A DNA stretch of 64,000 bases from Lolium rigidum (lineage: Eukaryota > Streptophyta > Magnoliopsida > Poales > Poaceae): contig NC_061510.1 in NCBI RefSeq assembly GCF_022539505.1, forward strand, positions 230,527,322-230,591,321. The letters are read 5' to 3'. The translations under genes were made by a program, and so were the position numbers. The notes below the pieces were generated by a model. The model saw only the letters and a list, made by a program, of their open reading frames with translations. It had not been told where the DNA came from and did not search any database. Shown one piece after another: positions 32,822-42,667 of this stretch (positions within the stretch are counted from its first letter, which is position 1; each line of letters begins with the position of its first letter).

Positions 32822-33385
32822 TTAGTCATACTCCCGCCTAGGCGTATAATATGCATACTCGTAGTCTTCATAGCCGCCGCCGTTGTCTGGTAGTCGTCGC
32901 CTTCTAAGTTGCCGGCGTCGTCGTCGCTGCTGTCGTCGGCTGTCGTCGGGCGGCGCTCGTGGCTCGAGCCGAGGGTAGCGCAGGCGGGGGATATCGCCGG
33001 CCGTGATGTAGTCCATGACGCTCCGCGGAGTCCGGCCGTACCACCATAGCCGACGGCCGGCCTCGTGGAAGTTTCCGGGAGGCGGACCGTCCTCCTCATA
33101 CCCGGCGAGCGCCCTCTCACGCCGATTGATGAAGAAGGCGTCCCAAGTATGTCGGTTATCGGGATGCCGGCGGGGATTCATCCGCTGCTCCGGCGTGAGG
33201 TCGAGGTAGTAGTGGTTCGTGATGGCCGCCCGGCGCGCGGTACCACGAGGGACGGGAGGGACCGGCACGCCGCCGACGCTTAGGCTCCGGCCGGCGGGGA
33301 CGCGGTAGCCGGTGGGCAAGGGTAGTTCGAGGCGCAAAGCTCCTCCACCTGCTCGGTAGGTTAGAGTGGGTGCGGTGGAAGCCAT
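32822..33385 (-). CDS. CACTA accessory protein A (187 aa, VPVPPVP motif), antisense to the transposase
   Basis: The start is at 33385 (MASTAPTLTYRAG); an upstream in-frame Met at 33430 is not shared with the relative. The product is 187 residues, exactly the length of the CACTA2 homologue at 52998-53561. Shared blocks are GYRVP, SVGGVPVPPVPRG, AITNHYYLDLTPEQRMNPRR, W-x-x-FFINRRERALA, EEDGPPPGNFHEAGRRLWW and a Tyr/Asp-rich tail. No catalytic signature or known domain is recognised. The basic NRRERAL helix and NF-x-EAGRRLWW block suggest protein or nucleic-acid binding, but that is a guess. A TATA-like CCATATATG (minus, 33439-33449) sits about 60 bp upstream. The frame is intact, unlike the neighbouring transposase, which suggests it is young or maintained. 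Confidence 0.6.
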   Translation of the reverse strand: MASTAPTLTYRAGGGALRLELPLPTGYRVPAGRSLSVGGVPVPPVPRGTARRAAITNHYYLDLTPEQRMNPRRHPDNRHTWDAFFINRRERALAGYEEDGPPPGNFHEAGRRLWWYGRTPRSVMDYITAGDIPRLRYPRLEPRAPPDDSRRQQRRRRRQLRRRRLPDNGGGYEDYEYAYYTPRREYD

Positions 33386-33474
33386 GAGAGAGTGATGAGA
33401 GATTGTAGAGATGTGATAATGCTTGGCCAAGCCGGGCTACATATATGGAGTGACAAATGGCGGAAAAAATGGGA

Positions 33475-33630
33475 GCGGGAAGAAAGTGGCGGGAAGAAAG
33501 AGGCGGGAAGAAAGTGGCGGGAAGAAAGAGGCGGGAAGAAATTGGCGGGAAGAAAGAGGCGGGAAGACGGGGAAGAAATGGCGGGAAGACGAGGCGGGAA
33601 GAGGGGGTCGGCGGAAAGACAGAGGCGGGA
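33475..33630 (+). repeat. 14-bp purine-rich minisatellite upstream of accessory gene A
   Basis: About ten variants of GCGGGAAGAAAGWG lie directly upstream of the accessory-gene TATA box. A related but non-tandem TTCCCGCC cluster precedes the CACTA2 homologue (52855-52912). Confidence 0.85.
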
Positions 33631-33639
33631 ATTGAATTA

Positions 33640-34150
33640 GTTTTATTTTTCTGAATTTTTTGATATATTATTTGTATTTTTAAATTTTTGAATTGAATTG
33701 GTTTTATTTTTATGAATTTTTTGATATATTATTTGTATTTTTAAAATTTTGAATTGAATTAGTTTTATTTTTCTGTATTTTTTGATATATTATTTGTATT
33801 TTTAAAATTTTGAATTGAATTAGTTTTATTTTTCTGTATTTTTTGATATATTATTTGTATTTTTAAAATTTTGAATTGAATTAGTTTTATTTTTCTGTAT
33901 TTTTTGATATATTATTTGTATTTTTAAAATTTTGAATTGAATTGGTTTTATTTTTCTGAATTTTTTGATATATTATTTGTATTTTTAAAATTTTGAATTG
34001 AATTAGTTTTATTTTTCTGTATTTTTTGATATATTATTTGTATTTTTAAAATTTTGAATTGAATTAGTTTTATTTTTACGTATTTTTTGATATATTATTT
34101 GTATTTTTAAAATTTTGAATTGAATTAGTTTTATTTTTCCGAGTTTTTTG
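33640..34150 (+). repeat. 61-bp AT-rich tandem array, about 8.4 units
   Basis: The motif TGATATATTATTTGTATTTT recurs at 33661, 33722, 33783, 33844, 33905, 33966, 34027 and 34088, exactly every 61 bp. The units are nearly identical, which points to recent expansion. No coding frame. Confidence 0.97.
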
Positions 34151-34191
34151 TATTTTTAACATTTTGAAAAACAAAAAGTAATTCAAAAATA

Positions 34192-34348
34192 CCTTTAGTC
34201 GCGGTTGGCCTCGCCAACCGCGACTAAAGGTCTGTGCGCGCGCGGGAACGAAAACCGCTGAAAAAAGCCTTTAGTCGCGGTTGGGTTGGCCAACCGCGAC
34301 TAAAGGTACCCTTTAGTCGCGGCTCTCCTCCCCAACCGCGACTAAAGG
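34192..34348 (+). repeat. CACTA1 internal copy of the terminal hairpin block
   Basis: Three hairpins with the same CTTTAGTCGCGGTT arms as the element ends lie at 34192-34230, 34268-34306 and 34311-34348, in the middle of the element, directly ahead of a TATA box and the second gene. Confidence 0.93.
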
Positions 34349-34357
34349 GGGGGGGGC

Positions 34358-34365
34358 TATAAATA
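34358..34365 (+). promoter_or_regulatory. TATA box of the CACTA1 second gene
   Basis: TATAAATA follows a run of ten G after the internal hairpins. The following 900 bp are a GC-rich leader with CGCCGT repeats, and the first ATG of the protein is at 35352. Confidence 0.6.
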
Positions 34366-34369
34366 GTTT

Positions 34370-35351
34370 TCCCGAACCGTCGCCAAACACATCGTCTTCT
34401 TCGCCCGCTCCGTCCCTCTGCCGATCGAGAGCTCGCGCGCCCACCGTCGCCGTCGCCGTCGCCGAGCCTCGCCGTCACCGCGCCTCGCCGTCGCTGCGCA
34501 GACGCCGTCACCGCCGCTCTGTACGTCGCCGCCGCCCTCCGCGTACGTGTACCGCGCGCCCGTGTCGATCCGTACGGTGTAACGCCCGCGCGCGCGCCAG
34601 GCCGCCGCCGCCGCCGCCGCCGCTCTGCTCGCCCAGGGGGCGCTCTGCTCGCCGTCGCCGTGCCCGACAGCCGCCGCCGCCGCCGCCGTCGCCGTGCCCG
34701 ACAGCCGCCGCGGCCGCCGTCGATCCGGAGATCAGAGAGAGAGAGAGAAGGGCCGGGCGCCGCCCGACCTTTTTTTTTTTCTTTTTTAGTTTTTTTTTTC
34801 TTGTAAAATTTTACTAAAATATCACTTAAAAATGAACTAATTAAAATTTGACTTAAAAATATCACTTAAAAATGAACTAATTAAAAATGAACTTAAAAAT
34901 GAACTAACTAAAAATGAACGCGTACGTGTTCCACGTAGCTAGCTAGACACCGATCGACCCTCCTCCGCCGCTTCCCTTTCCGCTTTAGTTGTTGTTGTTG
35001 TTCTTAATTTCCCTCCGCGCCCGCACGTCATGCTGCATCCACCGAGAAGAAAAGAAAAGAAAAGCGGCTCTGCCCTTTCGCCACCGCCACCGCCACCGCC
35101 GCCCCCTTTCACCACCGCCACCGCGCGCGTATACTGAGGGGGGAGCGAGCCCCTCGTCGCCCCCTCCGCATACGCCTCCCTCTCCGTGACGCCGTCGTCT
35201 ACCGCCCCGTCTCTTGCTCTTCCGCGACACCCTCTCCCAACCCCTTCCAGCTCGCCGGCCCCCTCCTTTTTGCCACCGCCCTTTCGCCACCGCCACCGCC
35301 CCTTCTTCACTTAATTAATTTGTTTTGACTACATGTTTTCGGGACCGACAT
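34370..35351 (+). other. GC-rich leader with CGCCGT and AT-rich repeats, no gene
   Basis: Simple-sequence CGCCGT/CGCCGC tracts (34440-34720) are followed by AAAAATGAACTAATT-type repeats (34800-34915) and a second GC-rich tract. The long open frames on both strands are consequences of triplet repeats, not genes. The equivalent CACTA2 region (54955-55700) has the same layout. Confidence 0.55.
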
Positions 35352-38300
35352 ATGGCGGGCGATAGAGCTGACCCGATTCTCGGACAACTATGATCCGGAC
35401 GCTGAAGACCATATGTTCGGCATCATAAAAGGCGATATTCCTTTTGTGCCGACCGGAGAAGAAGAAGATGATATCGCTTCTTATCCGAACTTTGAGTGTG
35501 AAGATGAAGGGCGCCGTCAGCAAGCGGATGATGCCGAAGAAACGTCGATAAACGACGATCTTCAATTGGAAGTAGCAACCACCTCCGGCGCCGAGGTATA
35601 TATATATATACATATTGAGCGTATGGTGATACAACTAACTGATTTGAATAAATGTGTGTGTACTAACGCGCGCGACTCTCTTTCTTATTTTAGCCCTCGG
35701 CCGGATCGTCGAAAAAATCGAGTACGTCGTCGTCAAAGCGTGGCGCAACCAAGACGATGAAACCAGGAGAAACATGCACCATCGATGTTGTCGACGAAGA
35801 AACCGGCAGGCCGCTGGAGCCCGAGCAAGAACGCCACCAAGTTTGTCAGCCAATGCGGAGCCGTTGTTAGAGACAACGTCTCGATCACCCGCCAGGAGTG
35901 GAATGAGCCAAAGAAGGCACGTGTTGGTTTCACTTTTGTCGAACAGAGAGAAAAAAAAGATTGCTTCAAAAAGCTTATGGAACATTTCGTTCTACCTCCG
36001 GAATACCGCAAATACGATGAGGAGGGTAACAAGATTGCGGAAAACAAGAAGAGGCGCAAGCTAGTCAAACAGTTCGCTCTTTCTAGGATGGCCAACGCAT
36101 TCCGGAAATACAAGCAAAATCTAGCCCATGACTTTGTCAACCAGGGCAAGACTCCGGATTTCAAAGGACAATATGAGAAACTGCAACATGATTGGCCAGA
36201 ATTTGTGAAGCAAAAGAAATCGGAGCAGTTCCTTGAACTATCGAAAAAAATAAGGAAAATGCGGCCAAGAAGGAGTACAATCATAAAATGGGGCCGGGAG
36301 GGTATCGCTTTTGGCAGCCTAAGTGGGAGAAGATGGAGAACGAGCCGAGGGCGCGAGGAATCCGTCCGAGTACGGAGGGATGGGACCCAAGGGCCAAAAG
36401 CTGGTGGTACGGGCATGGGGGATCGGCTGAACCCGGAGACGAGGGGAGTGTGTTTATCGGGGCAAAATAATTACACCCACCCAAAAGCTTATTGAGGCAA
36501 TGAGGGAGGCTCAAGAGGGGAGGATCAGGTTCAACGGAGAGAACGACGCCACGACAAAAGCCCTCGGGAATCCCGAACACGGAGGACGTATACGAGGCAT
36601 GGGGCCCATTCCGTGGAAAATAGGGTTCCCCGGAACGATGACCCGTACGGTTACGAAGCCGTAAGAGAAAGATGGATCGGGATGCGGATGTTGTGGCGAA
36701 GTTGGTAACTGAAATGGATGTGATGAAGAAAACCGTGAGTGTACTAGTCGCCGAAAGAGATGCATCTCGGGCGCAGCATGCTCGAAGATCATCCAATGGA
36801 TCTCGGAAGCCAGCGGCGGAGAAGAAGCGAGCGTGGCTTCCACGGAGGCCTCACCGGCTGGTGCACCGACGATAGAAATTACTGCACCGGAGCCTCGGTG
36901 GTCGAAATTACTGCACCGGAGCCTCCTCGCTACCCCGTGGACGATATAAAGGAGATGAAAGCATGTCATCCGTATTATCCTATCGGGAACATGTCCATGA
37001 AGGTAGCCATCGGCGGTGCTTTACCACCCGGAGCACTCCACCACAACAACCCCATTCAAGATGGCTATGCTCGTGTGACGGTGGAGGAGATAGTCCAAGG
37101 GTTTGAGGACCTGGACATTGACATTGCTACACACTGAAGGGGTGAAAAGACTTGGAGATGTCAAGCGCCGGTTCATTCTATGGCGGAAGAAATTTATCAA
37201 GTTTCCGGGCGAGGCGCCAACAAGTCCACCCCCGTACGGTGGTGGTGGTGGCGGTGGCGGTGACGGTGGCGGTGGCGGTGACGGTGGCGGTGGCGGTGAC
37301 GGTGGCGGTGGTGCTTCACCTAATACACCTCATTCACGTCGGCCGACGCCGCCGCCCCCGGTCCTCGTCCGGCGGGTGATCGGACACCGGTACCGCCCCC
37401 AATCCACCTCCGGCGAAGAAGCGGAAGCAGTCCTGGGTTATTAACCCGGACCCTTACGTACCTAAGAAAACAAAGGTACCGGAGGTATCACCGAAGCCTC
37501 TCCCCACGAGGCCTTGGGAAAGTAGTGCCGAGGAAGTCGAGGCGGGCGCGGCTGCTGATTTAGAGAAATGGAAGGCGAACGTCAAGAAGAAAATAGAGGG
37601 CGAGCCCAAGCCGGTATATTCGACAAGGAAAAGCGGTGGGCTAAGTCATTTTTGAACACACCGTCCCAAGCCGCGAAGAATCTGCCCGACGACTATTTAC
37701 GTGAACTTCGTAGGCAAGCACTCGCGTTGAAGACCGAGGAAAGAGTTGGCGGAGAAGAAAGCCTTGAAGGAGGACGAGGCCGAGTCAAAATTAGAAAGGG
37801 GGAAAGAAGTTGCCCAGCTCGGGGAACAAAGTAAACAATCGATCGCCCCGCTCATAGTGCAAGCCGCCGGTCCGGATGCCCCCGATATCATAGCAGCTGC
37901 GGCAGCTCATGGATTGATCGTAGAAAGTGCCGAGAAAACAAGCGGCCGACTTAGGTATCACTCTTCGTGCGGTGTTAGGCCTTGATGAGGCGCCAATGAA
38001 GGACGTAGTATTTTCATATGTGAAGAATGGCCCTCTCATCGAGCTCGCGCGAGGAAGAGGATCTACCTCGACAAATGAAAGGTCTGCTAAATTGGTACAA
38101 GGCTTACATAAAACATGAAAACGCCAAAGACTATATCTATGCGGAAGTTAAATATGTGCATCACTTCAAACGTTACTGGGTACAAATTCCTCTGAGTGAA
38201 TTGTTCCAGCTGTTCAATCTGCGCGAGCTCGACAAATCTATCATCGGTTGCTACGTTCGTAAGTGATTTATTAATTTCTACCCCATCTCGTTCATTGCCT

Positions 38301-39200
38301 GCACTATATATATATATATTGTCCTAACTATCTTGTTGTGTACGCTATATATTATGCGGAATGAAGAAGCGGGAAATGCGAATAAGGAACATCCATGATG
38401 TTGGGTTCATTGACCCACACATCGTTAATTCATATGTGTTAGAATACCACCCCGCCGACGTGGAGGAAGACCTGTGGCGGTTTATTAGAAAACAGCAAGA
38501 GAAAAGTGATATTCTATTTCCTTACCATTTTGGGTGAGTGTTTCTGTCTTGAGCACATTCTCTTTTGTTTACTCCATGCATGGTATGTGGCTAATCGATG
38601 AGTTATGCATGATCGTGCATGTATCGTGTCCGCAGAGTTCCACTGGATTCTTATGGTAATTAAAGTTCAGACCTCCTCGGTTCTCGTCCACGACTCTCCG
38701 AATATGGATCCGGCGCTTTGGGGCGACATGAGAAAAATGATGCAAAAGTAATTATTTTCATTCATTTGCGCTCTATATCGATCGGCCTATTTCGTTCATC
38801 ATTTCCTTATATCAAGTAACTAATTAATAACTCTCTTGTTTATTTAATTTTCTTTGCCTCGTAGGGTTTGGAGACGGTTCGTAGATACCAAGGTCGGTGA
38901 ATTCAAAAAAGAGCTACATTTTAAAATGGCAGTGCCGACGTATGGGGATACTCAGCCACCGGGGACCAATCTATGTGGATACTATGTTTGTGAGAGGATC
39001 CGGAGATACTGCAATGAGCGGGACCGGACGTGTGAGAACAACATCACGAGGAATAACCTCCGGAAGACGCTTAGTCCGAAGCTCGCTTCCGACCACTTCA
39101 AGAGGAACTAGGCTGGATGGTTGGCGAGGGAAGTCATCGATCCTAGAGGAGAACACTATTACGATGACGTAGATCTTTATACGCACCGGAATTTGTAACT
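35352..39200 (+). pseudogene. CACTA1 second gene: transposase-24-like protein with C-terminal Ulp1/C48 cysteine protease, spliced
   Basis: Exon 1 (35352-35595) encodes MAGDRADPIL...DPDAEDHMFG and an acidic region, ending GAG/gtatata. Exon 2 starts CCC at 35694. It then reads FVSQCGAVVRDNVSITRQEW, KKLMEHFVLPPE and KTPDFKGQYEKLQHDWPEFV (35840-36260), a central Gly/Asp repeat (37230-37315), and AKDYIYAEVKYVHHFKRYW (38110-38190). The last exons encode the C48 peptidase: FHWILMVIKV (His), VLVHDSPNMDPALW (Asp) and PGTNLCGYYVCERIRRY (Gln/Cys, with catalytic Cys in NLCGYY). Ulp1-like proteases remove SUMO or related modifiers and are frequent in plant CACTA and Mutator elements. Frame shifts (first near 35382) and a TAG before the final GWLAREVIDP segment show decay. 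Exon boundaries are partly inferred. Confidence 0.8.
37228..37316 (+). repeat. GGTGGCGGTGAC triplet repeat encoding poly-Gly with Asp
   Basis: GGT/GGC codons are interrupted every six residues by GAC, inside the second CACTA1 gene. It probably forms a flexible linker. Confidence 0.9.
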
Positions 39201-39453
39201 AACTTGTTCAAAATTGTATATGGTCATCCGATATTGAATATATATTGTATATGGTCATCCGATATTGAATATATATTGTATATTACTCTTGAATTCTTTT
39301 TGGTTCTAATTTCAAATTTGTTTGAAATTGTACATTCATATGCATGTATGTATACAGTACCGTAGAATATGTGAAACTCCTTCAAAATTAAAACCCAAAA
39401 GAAATAAAATAATACAAATTAAAAAGAAACCAGATTTAGGGGGAGGGGGGGGC

Positions 39454-39468
39454 TAAACCCTAAACCCT
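39454..39468 (+). promoter_or_regulatory. Telo-box-like AAACCCTAAACCCT
   Basis: Two consecutive plant telomere-type units lie just inside the right subterminal region of CACTA1. A telo box is a known plant promoter element; chance is also possible. Confidence 0.4.
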
Positions 39469-39475
39469 GCGGAGG

Positions 39476-39668
39476 CCTTTAGTCGCGGTTGGCCGGAAGA
39501 ACCGCGACGAAAGGTCCTCCGCCACGGCGCTCGCTCGCGGCCCACGTGGATGGGCCTTTAGTCGCGGTTCGTGAGGAACCGCGACTAAAGGGGGGGGCCT
39601 TTAGTCGCGCTACTTTGGTCGCGGTTGGGCCACCGCGACTAATGGCAGTTGCCAACCGCGACCAAAGC
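39476..39668 (+). repeat. CACTA1 right subterminal hairpins
   Basis: Inverted pairs lie at 39476-39514, 39555-39590 and 39599-39667, with the same CTTTAGTCGCGGTT arms as the left end. Confidence 0.9.
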
Positions 39669-39976
39669 CCCTTTTTCCACCAGTGATTCCTTCCGTCCGA
39701 GCTCCTTCTGCGGGTTTCAGACAAGGTTTTGGGGAAAACTGAGGAAAAACTAAGGGGCTAGGGAAAACTGAGCACAACTAAGGAGCCAGGGGCACGAAAA
39801 TAGAAATCCCTGTATAAAAAGGGAGATATTAGTGTTAGTAATAGACTCTTCTTTTAGAAATGGGGAGCCCCGACCTGTGCATCATTTAATGCAAATAGCC
39901 GTTTTGTTGCAAAGTTTTAGAGGTCCGGAGTTTACATCTCATGGGTCATTGTGTACACAAAGATCAAACTGGGGAA

Positions 39977-40244
39977 TATTGGATTGCATGCACTAGCCAA
40001 CTATTCCAAAAGCCCGAGCTGATGGAAAGATGTAGGCAATTTATTTCAACACTCACCCTACGTCTTTGCCCTTTGGCCTATTGTGACGCATGTTTGGGGA
40101 GCCGCAATATTTCTTTTTAATTCTTGCGTTGGCCAGGATTTGGTCCGAGGACCTCCTGCTCTGATACCATATTGAATTGCATGCACTAGCCAACTATTCC
40201 AAAAGCCCGAGCTGATGGAAAGATGTAGGCAATTTATTTCAACA
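39977..40244 (-). mobile_element. Miniature LTR retrotransposon (SMART/TRIM type), 268 bp
   Basis: Two 75-bp direct repeats (39977-40051 and 40170-40244) differ at a single site. On the minus strand the right copy starts TGTTGAAATAAATTGCC and is the 5' LTR. It is followed at once by TGGTATCAGAGC (40158-40169), the tRNA-iMet primer site. A purine tract ACGTAGGGTGAG (40052-40063) precedes the 3' LTR. The target duplication gggaa is perfect (39972-39976 and 40245-40249). It has no coding capacity (118-bp interior). The size and position near a gene fit the very small SMART elements described in grasses. Confidence 0.92.
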
Positions 40245-40476
40245 GGGAAGAATAAAAAACGTCTCTAATGCAAAGTGACTTTAATCAAGTAGTTTTTTAT
40301 TCAAGTCCCGGTTGCCTTTGTGAGTATCTCAATTTCTTAAGTTTCTTTTCAAACTAAAATATGCAATCAAGATCAAAAACAAACGAAACAAAAACACACA
40401 TAAATATAATAATGACTCCCTTGCTGCGTGACTGTTTTGCTGAGTCAACTTTTATATATAGTGTTCGATCCTTGTT

Positions 40477-41933
40477 TCATCGACCCTGAATCTCGGTAAG
40501 AGTAAAACTGTTCACGGAGTGTTGGATATCATCTCTGACTTGCTCCATTTCAGTGTTGCGCCGTGCAAAGTTGGTGGGGGGTTCGGGGGTTGAAAGTGCA
40601 ATGCTTCCGTTCTCTAGGACGAACACAACAGATGACATATGCGGTCTGTCATCAGGGTTCTCCTGGACACACAAGAGTGCCAAATGGATGCAAAGCAAAA
40701 CTTCATCCTCTGAACAAGTATCCATGATAGATGAGTCTGCCAATACTTTTGTCTTCCCTTCCTTCCACATATTCCATGACTGTAGTAATCACGACCATCA
40801 TATTATAATTGTTGCAACTCTAAAAAATAATTTTTGGAAACTTGAAGTAACACTGATAAACTTGGGAGAAGTTATTTGTGTACTCACATAGACTATGAGG
40901 TTTGAGAATCCCATGATTTGACCACTAGAGCTTCTTCTTATACCAGTTACAACCTCTAGTAGTAACACACCAAAACTGTAGACGTCAGACTTGGTAGAGA
41001 AGACACCATCCATTGCATACTCAGGAGCCATGTAGCCACTACATGATCATTTTAGTTGCACGCATTAATATCGAATGTGAGTTGAATTTATTCAAAGTTT
41101 ACCATTCACTTTCTTTCAACAGATACTCACTATGTCCCAACAACGCGTTGTGTATTTGCATTTTGTTGGTTATCCCTGAAGATCCTCGCCATACCAAAAT
41201 CCGCTATCTTCGGTTTCATTTCTGCATCTAGTAGAACGTTTGCAGCTTTGAGATCTCTGTGGATTATGGTCAATCTTGAATCTTGGTGGAGGTAAAGAAG
41301 TCCCCTTGCAACTCCTTTGATTATACTAAACCGTGTTTCCCAATCCAACATTGTTCTTTTCAAATCATCTGTGGATATAAATTAATGTAGGGTAAATGTC
41401 TCCAATTTGCATTATGAAATTATGGTGTGTTTCTAGAACAATACCGAAAAGGGTAGCATCTAAGCTCATGTTAGGAAGATACTCATATATCAGCAACATT
41501 TCAGCTCCCTCAACACAGTATCCAAGAAGTTGAACCAAGTTTCTATGTTGCAATTTTGCAATCAGAATTACTTCGTTTCTGAATTCTTTTATTCCTTGTA
41601 GAGAATCCATACTTAGTCTCTTCGCAGCAATTTCCTTACCACCTAACATTCCCTATAAAATAAAATAAAAACATTTTTCACATAAACAAATAAATTTGGT
41701 TAATTTTAGCACTATTAAAGGAAAAGTGAACTGAGTGACCTTGTAAACTTTGCCGAAGCCTCCCTGTCCAATCATACACGTATCAGAGAAATTGTGCGTT
41801 GCTAGGGCAATTTCCTCAAATCGTACACACAGAAGTTCATGGTCATGTTGATGGTTTATGTCCTGAAGTTCATAAGAGGTACTCATACCATCGGTTGGTA
41901 TGTTATGGTCTTTTCTCCGTTTCGTGGACTTGC
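40477..41933 (-). CDS. G-type lectin S-receptor-like serine/threonine kinase, kinase-domain exons only
   Basis: Five exons splice in frame with GT/AG ends: 41933-41740, 41652-41445, 41368-41131 (238 bp), 41038-40888 (151 bp) and 40779-40477. They encode a basic juxtamembrane stretch, [20 protein letters not shown] (Gly loop), KEIAAKRLS (catalytic Lys), [14 protein letters not shown] (HRD), [10 protein letters not shown] (DFG), [20 protein letters not shown] (APE) and a C-terminal tail ending [11 protein letters not shown]. All catalytic residues are present, so the cytoplasmic kinase looks functional. Exon sizes match the plant S-domain kinase family. The exons for lectin, S-locus, PAN and membrane segments are not in the window: upstream lie a nested class II/Copia insertion, a MITE and CACTA2. 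The gene is therefore either truncated or has its intron filled with transposons. It acts, in the family, at the plasma membrane in defence or development signalling. Confidence 0.9.
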
Positions 41934-42267
41934 CTGCTCAAGAATGTTACAGTCATTTCTTCTCTAACTCTTTATGTGTATGACTATATCATAGCCATAA
42001 AGATAAAATCTTCATATATTTATATGAACTTAGAAAGGAAGCGGCTATTCTGAACACGAGCTCAGATGAGCTCGTTTTATGGACCGCGCAGCTGGTATAG
42101 GAAATACTGTTGTTGTGTCAGATACGGGATTAGAAAAAGTGTGTACTCCAGGTGCTGTTCGTATGTACGCTACCTTCGTCCAAGCGGCAGCAGCGCCGCC
42201 GGTGACCAAGCGGCAGCCACGGGGGACCCCATGGTTGGATGTTGCAGTAGCAGCACCATGGACCAAG

Positions 42268-42573
42268 TGTTACAATCGAGATGCACAATAAACGAAGAAC
42301 GAAAAATAAAACACTGCAGGGGACACGAGATTTTAACGTGGAAAAACCCTTGCAACACACAAGGGAAAAACCACGGGCGCCAGCCAGCAAAACTTCACTA
42401 TTTCGGTGGTGTTTACAAACGCCGTGGGTGTACAATGATGCGATAAAACCCTAGCGGCGGCTTACAGGGAATATATATAGACGGTGGCAACGATCCATAC
42501 GGGCGACGGGCCTCGCTCCGCTCGTCAGAAGTTAGCCTCCTTTTAGTATATGAATTTGGATCACAATATAACA
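42268..42573 (-). repeat. Copia 3' LTR (306 bp)
   Basis: Paired with 46763-47066; bounded by ccaag and the purine tract. Confidence 0.93.
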
Positions 42574-42667
42574 AACTCCACCTTGAGACAAATTCCTTGT
42601 AGCATGAACTTCAACAATCACCTGAATCAACAAAGAAAACACTTGCTGGCGCCAATAGCCACTTGGG

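Larger units (their letters stand above)
28630..39685 (+). mobile_element. CACTA1: complete 11.06-kb CACTA (En/Spm) element
   Basis: The termini are CACTGGTGAAAAAA at 28630 and the inverse of CACTGGTGGAAAAAGGGG at 39685, with a 3-bp target duplication att (28627-28629 and 39686-39688). Both ends carry subterminal hairpins built on CTTTAGTCGCGGTT. The contents in order are TNP2-type transposase (+), VPVPPVP accessory gene (-), 61-bp tandem array, internal hairpins with TATA, and a spliced Ulp1-protease gene (+). All protein genes have frame breaks, so the copy is not autonomous now. It lies in the right TIR of the Mutator-like element. Confidence 0.95.
24575..39810. mobile_element. Mutator-like element with long TIRs, interrupted by CACTA1
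   Basis: The left TIR (from 24575, GGGATTTCTATTTTCGTGCC) and right TIR (ending 39810) are inverse copies over at least 120 bp, including the repeated cagttttcccc motifs and GAAACCCGCAGAAG. The flanks TATATAAAA (24566-24574) and TGTATAAAA (39811-39819) match at 8 of 9, fitting a 9-bp Mutator target duplication. CACTA1 sits inside the right TIR: 28610-28629 joins 39689 onward as uninterrupted TIR sequence. Without CACTA1 the element is about 4.2 kb. It has no visible transposase and carries two intron-containing gene relics, a Pack-MULE-like arrangement. Confidence 0.88.

Noticed and set aside
33661..34140. CRISPR-like regular repeat
   Set aside because: The 61-bp units are head-to-tail with no unique spacers; it is an ordinary tandem array in plant DNA.
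34224..34865. 213-codon Arg-rich minus-strand frame
   Set aside because: Produced by CGCCGT/CGCCGC triplet repeats in the leader of the second CACTA1 gene; no domain.
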